The notes below the pieces were generated by a model. It had not been told where the DNA came from and ran no database searches. It saw only the letters and a list, made by a program, of their open reading frames with translations. From contig JAEWAK010000005.1 in the NCBI GenBank assembly GCA_023391695.1, positions 1 to 59,359 on the forward strand: a stretch of DNA of 59,359 bases. Reading direction: 5' to 3'. The first letter of the stretch is position 1, and the number at the start of each line of letters is the position of its first letter. This DNA comes from Bacillota bacterium. GTDB lineage: Bacteria; Bacillota; Clostridia; Lachnospirales; Lachnospiraceae. This document shows positions 8,663 through 16,328 of the stretch, piece after piece. The position numbers and the translations under genes are program-made.

Positions 8663-9493
8663 ATGGCAACAGTGAGTGAATTGAAATTTGAAACACCGAA
8701 TTTTTTCAAAAGAATTAAAGGGATGTTAGGTGTGGATTTTTACCGTCTGTTCCATACTCCTATGTTATACATTTTTCTTGCAATCGCTGCAATTATTCCG
8801 GCAATGGTGCAAGGAACGACAGGAATGGATGCTATTGGAGAAACTACTGCAATGTATACTAACGCGTGGCAGATGGTTGCTGCAGACACACCTCTATATG
8901 TTATTTCAAATATGGGTGAATATGCTAACATGAATATGGTATTTATCTTCGGCGGAATTATGGTGTCCATTTTCATTGGCCATGATTATAAAAGTGGATA
9001 TGTGAAACAGCTATTTACAACGCATGCAAAAAAACAGGATTATATGATATCAAAAGCATTAACTGGTGCATTCTCTATGGTTTGTATGTGTATCACATAT
9101 CTAGCTGGAACCATTGGCTCCGGACTACTGATCGGCGCATCCATGCAAGTGAATGTGGGATCTCTTATCATTGCTATTTTAGGAAAAATGATCATGAGCT
9201 TTGGATGGGCAAGCTTATATACTTTCCTTAATATTATTTTCAGGAGATATTTTGGTATATCTATTGCATCGTCCTTTTTCTTCGGCACAGGTATTCTGAT
9301 TATTGGTGCAGCTGCAATTGTGGGAAATGCAAGTGCTTCTGTGCTTAATATATTCTTATATGGAGCATCGGTTTATGCCTGCCTTTCAAGTACTCTATTA
9401 ACCTTGCTTGTATGTCTTACTGTATCGGTAGCATGGGCAACTATTTATACGCTGTTGGGAACACATATTCTATCAAAGAGCGATGTTTATTAA
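8663..9493 (+). CDS. ABC-2 type permease 1
   Basis: The 276-residue membrane protein has about six hydrophobic segments, the first near residues 33-52 (MLYIFLAIAAIIPAMVQG). The motif HDYKSGYVKQLFT after the second segment is typical of ABC-2 permeases of the lantibiotic-immunity type. It forms a pair with the ATPase just upstream and is a paralogue of the permease at 10413. Confidence 0.82.
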   Translation: MATVSELKFETPNFFKRIKGMLGVDFYRLFHTPMLYIFLAIAAIIPAMVQGTTGMDAIGETTAMYTNAWQMVAADTPLYVISNMGEYANMNMVFIFGGIMVSIFIGHDYKSGYVKQLFTTHAKKQDYMISKALTGAFSMVCMCITYLAGTIGSGLLIGASMQVNVGSLIIAILGKMIMSFGWASLYTFLNIIFRRYFGISIASSFFFGTGILIIGAAAIVGNASASVLNIFLYGASVYACLSSTLLTLLVCLTVSVAWATIYTLLGTHILSKSDVY

Positions 9494-9508
9494 AAGGAGG
9501 CAGTTATA

Positions 9509-10411
9509 GTGAATGCAATAGAAATTAAAAATCTGACAAAAAATTTTGGTGCCAAACAAGCGCTCAGTGGATTAAATATGACGGTCCCGGTGGGAGCAAT
9601 TTATGGTTTTATTGGAGAGAATGGAAGTGGAAAATCTACAACAGAAAAAATCATCTGTGGACTTTTAACACCTGGTAGTGGAAGTATCAAGCTGTATGAA
9701 AGAGATTACACAGATGAAGAGGTAAGAGCAAAGGTCGGCGTTTTGATCGAGGCACCAGGCTGTTTTAATAATTACAGTGTGTGGAATAATCTTATGCTTC
9801 AGGCTGCAAATTTAAGCATTAAAAACCCAGAGGCAGAGGTGGCAAAAGCTCTTAAAATGGTAAGAATGGAAGGGGCAGCTTCTAATAAATATAAAAATTG
9901 TTCTTTAGGTATGAAACAAAGAATTGGTATTGCCATGGCACTGTTGGGTAACCCGGCACTATTGGTGCTGGATGAACCAATCAATGGACTGGATGCTGAT
10001 GGTATGCGAATTATGAGAGAGATTCTTGTGGAAATTACACGGAGTTATCATTGTACCGTTGTAATATCTTCTCATATTTTAGGTGAACTTGAAAAAATTG
10101 CTACTCATTATGGGATTGTCCGTAAGGGAAAAATGATAAAAGAGATGACGGCTGAAGAACTGGATATGGGATGCCGTACTTATGTCGCACTTAAAACACA
10201 GGATATGAATCGTACGAAGACGCTCCTTGGATGCAAATATTCACGAGTAGGAGAAGAAAATGAATACCTTCGTATTTATGATGAGGTAACCCCAGAGGAA
10301 ATCGTAACTTATTTGTACGAAAATGGTATTCTTGTTGGTGAGATCAAGACCGACAAAATTGGTCTGGAAGAGTACTACATTGATTTAATGAACGAAAAGG
10401 GGGGCAGATAA
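9509..10411 (+). CDS. ABC exporter ATPase 2 (BcrA/LanF type)
   Basis: The 300-residue ATPase is collinear with the first over its whole length: Walker A GENGSGKSTTEKI, signature CSLGMKQRIGIAMALLGNP and Walker B ALLVLDEPINGLD are conserved. The start codon at 9509 is GTG with AAGGAGG upstream. It is followed after 1 base by its own permease. The unit ATPase-permease has been duplicated as a block and then diverged, so the complex could be a heterotetramer. Confidence 0.87.
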   Translation: MNAIEIKNLTKNFGAKQALSGLNMTVPVGAIYGFIGENGSGKSTTEKIICGLLTPGSGSIKLYERDYTDEEVRAKVGVLIEAPGCFNNYSVWNNLMLQAANLSIKNPEAEVAKALKMVRMEGAASNKYKNCSLGMKQRIGIAMALLGNPALLVLDEPINGLDADGMRIMREILVEITRSYHCTVVISSHILGELEKIATHYGIVRKGKMIKEMTAEELDMGCRTYVALKTQDMNRTKTLLGCKYSRVGEENEYLRIYDEVTPEEIVTYLYENGILVGEIKTDKIGLEEYYIDLMNEKGGR

Positions 10412-10412
10412 C

Positions 10413-11228
10413 ATGGAAAAGACAACAAAAATAGAGTTTGAACGTCAGAACTTTACAAAAAGACTAAAAAGTATGTTATTAGTGGATTTCCGCAGAATGT
10501 TCACAATGAGATTATTATTTATTATGTTGGGAACCTGTTTCGTTATTCCTGTCTTAATATTAATAATGACCACGCTGATGGATGGTTCGGTAAGTGTAGA
10601 TCCACAGACAGGAGTAGAAACAGTTGTAGAAGGTTTTAAAAACGTATGGCAGATCATTGGAACTGTCAGCGGAGATGAGTCTTCGTCAGGAATGGGCATC
10701 ACAGCAATGTGTAATATTAACCTGCTTTATTTTTTCGTTGCAATTATGATTTCTCTATTTGTCAGCGAAGATTTCAAAAGTGGATATGCCAAGAATCTAT
10801 TTACTGTTCGCGCAAAGAAGACGGACTATGTTATTTCAAAAACACTTGTTGGTTTTGTAGCTGGTGCATTTATGTTCTTCGCATTTTTTATCGGAACAAT
10901 GATCGGTGGTGCAATTTCAGGACTGCCATTTGAATTGGGTGCAGCAAACATTGGAAATATTGTAATGAGTATGCTTTCAAAAATATTTCTTGTTGCAGTA
11001 TTTGTGCCGATTGCCCTTGCTGTAAGCGTTGCAGCAAAACAGAAGACATGGATGTCTATTGTAGGTTCAATGGCAGTTGGAATGCTGCTCTATATGATGA
11101 TTCCAATGCTGACTCCATTAGATGCTACAATTCTGAATGTGCTCATCTGTTTAGTGGGTGGTACATTATTTAGTGTAGGACTGGGATCAGTAAGCAACTT
11201 TATTTTAATGAAAACAAGTTTAGTATAA
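10413..11228 (+). CDS. ABC-2 type permease 2
   Basis: The 271-residue protein has about six membrane segments and the motif EDFKSGYAKNLFT, aligned with HDYKSGYVKQLFT of the first permease. Its first extracytoplasmic loop (residues about 50-95, MDGSVSVDPQTGVETVVEG) is clearly longer and charged. The loops are therefore where the two permeases differ most, which may set substrate choice. Confidence 0.82.
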   Translation: MEKTTKIEFERQNFTKRLKSMLLVDFRRMFTMRLLFIMLGTCFVIPVLILIMTTLMDGSVSVDPQTGVETVVEGFKNVWQIIGTVSGDESSSGMGITAMCNINLLYFFVAIMISLFVSEDFKSGYAKNLFTVRAKKTDYVISKTLVGFVAGAFMFFAFFIGTMIGGAISGLPFELGAANIGNIVMSMLSKIFLVAVFVPIALAVSVAAKQKTWMSIVGSMAVGMLLYMMIPMLTPLDATILNVLICLVGGTLFSVGLGSVSNFILMKTSLV

Positions 11229-11233
11229 TTATG

Positions 11234-11270
11234 AAAGCGGAGCAGATTTTTGAGTTTGCTTCGCTTTTTC
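11234..11270 (+). terminator. Terminator of the exporter operon
   Basis: AAAGCGGAGCA (11234-11244) pairs with TGCTTCGCTTT (11257-11267) through one G-T wobble and is followed by TTTTTC. It lies 6 bases after the last permease stop. Confidence 0.7.
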
Positions 11271-11394
11271 TATAAGAAAACGATGAATTTAAACAAAATA
11301 TAAGTAATTTTCAAACATAAAAGAGATATGAGAGATAATTGCTTTAAGGAAAGATTTATTAAATCTTTTATTGGATTAGTAGTAGGCATAATTT

Positions 11395-11688
11395 GATGGC
11401 GGTATCTTTATAGCAAGCTGTGATAAAGGGGTACCAGCTCACTTAATGGGAATTGGGCGGGTAAATATGCCATCTATTCTACTGACTGGCGGGGTTATGG
11501 ATGCGGGACCTGATTTACTGACTCTGAAACAGATTGGAAAATATTCGGCAATGTATCAACGCGGCGAAATTATATATGAACAGCTCACTTATTATAAGCA
11601 ACATGCCTGCCCTTCCTGCGACGCATGTTCTTTTATGGGAACACCTTCAACTATGCAGATCATGGGAGTACATCAATTCATTACCTAG
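11395..11688 (+). pseudogene. IlvD/Edd-family dehydratase fragment
   Basis: The frame reads DGGIFIASCDKGVPAHLMG and then HACPSCDACSFMGTPSTMQI. These are the two iron-sulfur cysteine regions of dihydroxy-acid/6-phosphogluconate dehydratases, with the usual CGACSFMGTAST changed to CDACSFMGTPST. Only about 95 of roughly 560 residues remain. The front and the last two thirds are missing. Confidence 0.65.
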
Positions 11689-11947
11689 CGGAGCTGATAA
11701 GAGTGATATCGATAATCAGTTAGGCCGAAGCTATGATGAAGTTGCGACTGATACACTTCAATGGCAGAAATCTTTGCATAGACCCGTTATGACTTTTGCG
11801 GAATACACTAAATCCACAAAGACCGCTTCCGTTTTAGCAGAGTACTTTCTCAGATGTTATGAGAATCCAGGAAATGTGACAAATAAAGTAGCTGGACGTC
11901 AAGCAAATACCAAAAAATGGAAAACATTAATCGACAATTTGTTATAA
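11665..11947 (+). pseudogene. Phage tail-lysozyme-like fragment
   Basis: In the frame after the IlvD fragment, about 90 residues contain FAEYTKSTKTASVLAEYFLRC and CYENPGNVTNKVAGRQANTKKW (shown as separate motifs FAEYTKSTKTAS and AEYFLRCYENPGN). These recall the C-terminal part of phage tail lysozyme domains. There is no start of its own. The two fragments are fused at about 11660. Confidence 0.4.
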
Positions 11948-11988
11948 TTGTAATGAATTTCTGAAGCTCTATTGAGGAGAGCTCTCCT

Positions 11989-13278
11989 CTATTGGTCTGA
12001 TTGCGATTTGGAAGAAAAGCCTTTTTGCTCGTTCACATTGTTTAAGGCATAAAACGGCAGTGTTGTTGGCTGATCTCCACTCCAAAATTCTTCTCCGCTG
12101 CTGCGAATCCAAGAAAAAACTTGTTCCGGGAGTTTTGCTACTGGATAACCAGGAAGATAAATTAGTACTTCATCTGCATTGTCAAGACCATAAGGCAAAG
12201 CAACAGTAATATAGCGATATCCATCCTTATAAGTCATGATATCTGCTTCAGCATACTCCATAGACTGCACATGAACGGAATAGGTATAATCATCTACTTT
12301 TTGAGGTTGTGTAAATGTTCCACTAAATTCACAGATCTCTATAGTACCATTGGGATTTTTTTGCGGGTCTCCCATAGCATCAAAATCATGATAGATTCCC
12401 GTAAAACTACCATCCTCCTTCAAGTAAAGCTGTGTTTGCCAACCGCCTGCACCACTGAGGAAATAAAAGGTATCAGGCATTTGGGAAAAGAGCGTACTTG
12501 AAATATCCGGTTGATGTGAATCGAGCTTGACAGTCTCTTCATGGTAATCAGTATCAGATAAATTTTGTACTATCCATTCTCCATCTTCCCATTTGACGGT
12601 TACATAAAAAGGACTATCTTTATCATTAACATTAAGTAAAGGAATTTTTAATTCTTTCAATAGACTTCCCTCCTTCTGAATGAGCTTTGTACCTGTAATT
12701 ATAGGATATTCTAATAATGTCCCTATTATAGATTTTGGTTCTTGTCCTTCATTCTCTCCATACAAAAATAAACTTTCAGTAAGTGCAGCAGGTTCTCCAT
12801 CATGTGCTGGTATAACTTCCAGAATGGATAAACTTGTGTCAGTATAGGTAGAACCACGGTTCATCAGATCAACTACGATGGTATCCTTGTCAACAGACTG
12901 TAATGGTCCTGTCATAACACTGGGAATCACTTCAATGTAGTTATATATCTTAGCTAGAACCTCTCCAGTTCCAAGTTGTATTCTTATTACAACAGCCCCA
13001 TCGCTCTGCTTAGTACCCCATACCAATGAACTAATAAAGACTGTATCATCATTAGTCCCAATTCCATCTAAATTTAGATTAGAATACGTTGTCGGATATT
13101 CTTCCGTAGATTTAGCCCAATCTGGACTGGTCTTTGTGTCTCCTGATAAATCAGTTTCTGAATTAGTATTTGTATCTTGAAGCAGGGTATCAATTGTATT
13201 TTTCTTACATCCTGTAAATAGTGAGATAGTAACGACAAGTCTACTAAATACATTGAATAAATAAACAAAAAATAAGGC
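11989..13278 (-). CDS. Lipoprotein with beta-rich extracellular part, start unclear
   Basis: The frame is open from 13278 to the stop at 11989. Near its beginning is a lipobox (ISLFTGCKK, with the Cys codon at 13207-13209), giving a mature lipoprotein of about 406 residues. A short linker is followed by NLDGIGTNDDTVFISS and later segments with acidic and aromatic residues. No family was recognised. No ATG, GTG or TTG occurs in frame before the lipobox. The next frame does offer TTG and ATG (13295, 13245 region), so a one-base frameshift or an altered 5' end is likely. It may be a recent pseudogene. Confidence 0.55.
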   Translation of the reverse strand, partial: ALFFVYLFNVFSRLVVTISLFTGCKKNTIDTLLQDTNTNSETDLSGDTKTSPDWAKSTEEYPTTYSNLNLDGIGTNDDTVFISSLVWGTKQSDGAVVIRIQLGTGEVLAKIYNYIEVIPSVMTGPLQSVDKDTIVVDLMNRGSTYTDTSLSILEVIPAHDGEPAALTESLFLYGENEGQEPKSIIGTLLEYPIITGTKLIQKEGSLLKELKIPLLNVNDKDSPFYVTVKWEDGEWIVQNLSDTDYHEETVKLDSHQPDISSTLFSQMPDTFYFLSGAGGWQTQLYLKEDGSFTGIYHDFDAMGDPQKNPNGTIEICEFSGTFTQPQKVDDYTYSVHVQSMEYAEADIMTYKDGYRYITVALPYGLDNADEVLIYLPGYPVAKLPEQVFSWIRSSGEEFWSGDQPTTLPFYALNNVNEQKGFSSKSQSDQ

Positions 13279-13410
13279 CTATTTTGAAAAATCAATTATT
13301 AAGTGAGCAATAAAATTAGGTGCAAAAAACATAAGCAGCATAAGGAACTGCATATTTTATTATATAAATTATGCAGATATCGTTTATTTAATGTAATTAA
13401 AATAAAACAC

Positions 13411-13440
13411 TTGATAAAAATACACCGTCTGTGGTATAAT
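13411..13440 (+). promoter_or_regulatory. Promoter of the Fic gene
   Basis: TTGATA (13411-13416) and TATAAT (13435-13440) are 18 bp apart. The predicted start near 13447 leaves room for the ATG at 13488 but hardly for the one at 13455. Confidence 0.65.
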
Positions 13441-13487
13441 ATCTGTATATATTTATGTTACTAAATATGCAGATAAGGGGCTTTAAA

Positions 13488-14534
13488 ATGAGAAATTATG
13501 ATTACAATTTTTTAGAAACAGTAGCTATTCCAAGTGACGTAGTTTCTTTTTTAGTGCAGATACATGAGTTTAAAGGAAAGCAGGCTAACTTTTATCGCCA
13601 GCAACCGAATGTATTATCGAAGCTGGTCGAAGTAGCTAAAATACAAAGCACTGGCGCGTCTAACCGAATTGAGGGCATTCACACCTCTGATCAGCGGCTG
13701 CATGAATTAAAGGATGAACACGTTGTCCCTGCGAACCGAGATGAAGAAGAAATCCTTGGCTATCGAACCGTACTGGATACTATTCATGAAAGCCATGATT
13801 ACATCTCTATAAAGTCTAATGTTATTTTACAACTTCACCGAGATTTATATAAGTTTTCACCATATGGATTTGGCGGTGCTTTTAAAAGTGCAGACAACAT
13901 CATCCAAGAAACAGATTCTGCTGGGGTGAAAAGGGTTCGATTTCAGCCCATACCTGCGTATGAAACAGCACTCTCGATCGATGCGCTATGTAATGCCTAT
14001 AACGAAATTGCGGACAAGAAAAAAGCGGAACCATTGCTGGTTGACATTCTCTTTATTTTGGATTTCCTTTGTATTCATCCATTTAACGATGGAAATGGTC
14101 GAATGAGCCGGTTGTTGACACTGCTTCTGCTATACCGCCACGGCTACATGGTGGGTAAATATATCAGCATTGAATCGCTAATTGAAAAAACAAAAGAGAA
14201 CTATTATGCAACTTTAAAACAAAGCTCCGAGCATTGGCATGAGGTCAAAAATGACATTTGGCCTTTCGTAAGATATATGCTGGGGATTCTTCTCGCTGCC
14301 TATCGGGATTTTGAATCACGAGTGTCTGTGGTCTCTAATGCAAAGATGACTAAGGAAGAACGAATTCGCAAATTTGCTGATGAAAAAGTTGGGCTGTTTA
14401 CCAAGGCCGAAATCATACAGTCTTGTCCCGACATAGCTGCTACGACGATTGAAAAGGTCTTAAGCGAAATGAAGCGTGAGGGCATCATTAAAACAGTGGG
14501 TGCCGGTCGTGGAACAAAATGGTGTAAAACGTAG
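13488..14534 (+). CDS. Fic-family AMPylase-like protein with winged helix
   Basis: The protein has 348 residues from the ATG at 13488, chosen because AAGGGG lies 8 bases before it; an in-frame ATG at 13455 would add 11 residues. It carries the full Fic core HPFNDGNGR with catalytic His. An N-terminal inhibitory helix motif SNRIEG fits (S/T)xxxE(G/N), the self-inhibited class II build. The C terminus (last 60 residues, EEIRKFADEKVGLFTKAEI) looks like a winged helix. The family transfers AMP from ATP to hydroxyl groups of proteins. The target here is unknown. It sits among remains of defence genes and may belong to them. Confidence 0.85.
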   Translation: MRNYDYNFLETVAIPSDVVSFLVQIHEFKGKQANFYRQQPNVLSKLVEVAKIQSTGASNRIEGIHTSDQRLHELKDEHVVPANRDEEEILGYRTVLDTIHESHDYISIKSNVILQLHRDLYKFSPYGFGGAFKSADNIIQETDSAGVKRVRFQPIPAYETALSIDALCNAYNEIADKKKAEPLLVDILFILDFLCIHPFNDGNGRMSRLLTLLLLYRHGYMVGKYISIESLIEKTKENYYATLKQSSEHWHEVKNDIWPFVRYMLGILLAAYRDFESRVSVVSNAKMTKEERIRKFADEKVGLFTKAEIIQSCPDIAATTIEKVLSEMKREGIIKTVGAGRGTKWCKT

Positions 14535-14605
14535 AAGCTTCTGCTTGGACAATGATAATAAAGGATACTTTAGTTATAGACGAAAGTTTAAGGAGTACAC
14601 ACAGG

Positions 14606-14840
14606 ATGGCTGTTAAGAAAAGTGAATTATACACGTCTCTATAGAGTAGTTGTGATGAATTAAGAGGCGGTATGGATGCCTCTTTGTATAAAGATTATGT
14701 CCTGACGCTGCTTTTTATTAAATACGTTACAGACCGGTACAAAGGTGATCCGGATGCCGAGATTGAGATACTGGAAAAAGGTGGAAGCTTTAATGATCTT
14801 GTAGCGGCAAAAGGCAAGTCTGATATTGGCGATAGAATTC
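14606..14840 (+). pseudogene. HsdM type I methyltransferase N-terminal fragment
   Basis: MAVKKSELYTSL is followed by TAG at 14642-14644. The same frame continues SSCDELRGGMDASLYKDYV and LTLLFIKYVTDRYKGD, the N-terminal helical part of HsdM. In HsdM proteins this position carries Trp (LWSSCDELRGGMD), so the stop is a TGG to TAG change. After about 75 residues the frame runs into unrelated sequence. No hsdS or hsdR is present. Confidence 0.72.
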
Positions 14841-14843
14841 CCT

Positions 14844-14984
14844 TATACAATATATGGTGGTAACCCAGTCAAATTTATTAAGAAACGATTCAGTGATAAA
14901 GCAGTTTAGCTCTTACTAAAGCTTCAATGGTGGAACTGGAATGAAGTACGGATATTTGATAATCTTGCCTTTGTTTTTATATAG
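14844..14984 (+). pseudogene. CatB/XAT acetyltransferase C-terminal fragment
   Basis: The frame YTIYGGNPVKFIKKRFSDKAV, TAG, LLLKLQWWNWNEVRIFDNL (motifs YGGNPVKFIKKRF and LQWWNWNE) is the end of a left-handed beta-helix xenobiotic acetyltransferase. An in-frame TAG lies at 14907-14909. It is joined directly to the HsdM fragment. Confidence 0.65.
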
Positions 14985-15030
14985 AGGTCAAAACCGAAGT
15001 GTCTTCCGACGCTGCGTAAAAAATTTTGGG

Positions 15031-15112
15031 CTTTTTTTTCTGAAAACGAAAAACATGGCTCTTTTTTTATTTTATCTGAAGCACTCATTTATTAGAAAAG
15101 GAGAATTCGAAA
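15031..15112 (+). repeat. Duplicated upstream element, copy 1
   Basis: About 80 bases before the ATG at 15113 resemble the 80 bases before the ATG at 19532. Both have CTTTTTTTAT after a GGCT/AGCT arm, a GCACTCATTATT/GGCTCATTATT stretch and an AAGGAG ribosome site. In copy 2 the front is a clear terminator hairpin. This indicates duplication of a whole cassette. Confidence 0.55.
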
Positions 15113-15424
15113 ATGGATCGTAATCGCTTTTTTGCGGAAGTAACCCGTATATGTACCTCACAGGGAATAACGGCAGGAGAAATAAATGACAGCTGCCTAC
15201 CTTTGGTTTTTACTTCCGGCTCCCCTATCTGCCGCATCTCTGAACATGGAGAAGCATGGTATGGGGAAAAGGACATGGACACACCTGAAAAAGTGGAGGC
15301 CAGACAATACATCACTTCGGCGTGTTATACATTGAGAGTTTTTGTGTTAGTAGCTAATATTGGTGACAAACAATTGAAAAAAATTGGAAAATTTTATAAT
15401 TTTTTGTTGAAACAAATCTCCTAA
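15113..15424 (+). CDS. Accessory-element hypothetical protein, truncated copy 1
   Basis: The 103-residue frame starts MDRNRFFAEVTRICTSQGI and contains GSPICRISEHGEAWYG and DMDTPEKVEARQYI. Its first 67 residues are homologous to the pseudogene at 19532. After residue 70 the homology stops, and the last 33 residues are unrelated and Lys/Phe rich, so the 3' end has been replaced. Related genes occur on mobile accessory regions of Clostridia as proteins of about 200 residues, to my knowledge without known function. AAAAGGAG precedes the ATG. Confidence 0.5.
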   Translation: MDRNRFFAEVTRICTSQGITAGEINDSCLPLVFTSGSPICRISEHGEAWYGEKDMDTPEKVEARQYITSACYTLRVFVLVANIGDKQLKKIGKFYNFLLKQIS

Positions 15425-15485
15425 AGATATACAATTATAATAACATTATTGTTTATATTGTTATTGTCTTTTTGGGGGTTATAAA

Positions 15486-15737
15486 ATGGCAAGTGTTAAT
15501 GAGCTATTAGAAATTGCATTAAGTGAAATATCTAATGTTAGGCCTAGTGAAATATTCTTGTTAAGGGGTTTATTCAAGGGTTATGAATGTATTAGAATAT
15601 CAAGAAGTGATCGTTTATTGTTAGGTACATTATTTCTTAATTATGTCAATACAGTAAATAATGAAGTAACCCCAACTGAAAAGACTTCTTCTGGTCAACA
15701 AAGATATACGAAATCTTTAATTGGGGAGGGTAAATAG
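15486..15737 (+). CDS. DUF1413-like small protein
   Basis: The 83-residue protein shows SEIFLLRGLFKGYECIRIS and SDRLLLGTLFLNYVN, followed by TPTEKTSSGQQRY, the pattern of DUF1413 proteins. It is probably a small helical, possibly DNA-binding, protein. GGGGGTT precedes the ATG, and an inverted repeat AATAACA/TGTTATT (15439-15465) lies in its promoter region. The stop is 1 base before the KAP pseudogene start, which suggests an operon. Confidence 0.6.
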   Translation: MASVNELLEIALSEISNVRPSEIFLLRGLFKGYECIRISRSDRLLLGTLFLNYVNTVNNEVTPTEKTSSGQQRYTKSLIGEGK

Positions 15738-16247
15738 ATGATATTGTCAGATAATGAAACTAAGATAGAAATGTAAATAATAGAGCTATTGCAAAAACAA
15801 TAGTTGAATTAATTAATGAGAGTAAAGAAAAGCCAATTTCTATAGGAATACATGGAGATTGAGGTGCTGGTAAATCAAGTGTACTTGAAATGGTAGAGGA
15901 TGAGTTTCAAGGAAAAGAAAAGACAGAATGTATAAAGTTTAATGGATGGAAACATCAGGGGTTTGAGGATGCAAAAATTGCACTTATGAGTGCGATAGTA
16001 TCAGAACTCATAAAGAAGCGAAGCCTAAGCAGTAAATGTGGAGAAGCTGTTAAAAAAATATTAATTGGTTAAATGTCGCAAAAGGTGCAGGAAGTCTTGC
16101 ACTTACAGCAACTACCGGAGTGCCACCGGTTGGACTGCTACCTAGTATACTTGATAATTTAAAAGGAAACTTTGCTGATGCAGAAAAGGTTAGTATTACT
16201 CTGCCACTTCCGAAGCTGAGCAGGAATATATCGACTTTATGAAAAGA
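15738..16247 (+). pseudogene. KAP-family P-loop NTPase remnant
   Basis: MILSDNETKIEM ends at a TAA. One frame over, NNRAIAKTIVELINESKEK leads to ISIGIHGD, then TGA (15860-15862), GAGKSSVLEMVEDEF and IKFNGWKHQGF. The Walker A of KAP NTPases reads GDWGAGKSS, so the TGA has replaced Trp. Further shifts occur after 16070, and only about 150 of the usual 600 or more residues remain. KAP proteins are membrane-linked NTPases found in phage defence among other places. Confidence 0.7.
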
Positions 16248-16328
16248 GTAATAAAGCCTCACTGGTGAAATCATTATTCACTGATGAAAGAGTGTTTTCT
16301 AAAAAAATATGAAAGAGGTGTTTATTTT

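Noticed and set aside
7759..11228. BceAB-type bacitracin detoxification module
   Set aside because: The permeases are about 275 residues with six segments and lack the large extracellular domain of BceB; no BceRS pair is adjacent.
14606..16247. Readthrough of in-frame TAG/TGA as pyrrolysine or selenocysteine
   Set aside because: The same genes carry other frameshifts and large deletions, and no recoding hairpin is evident, so decay is the simpler reading.
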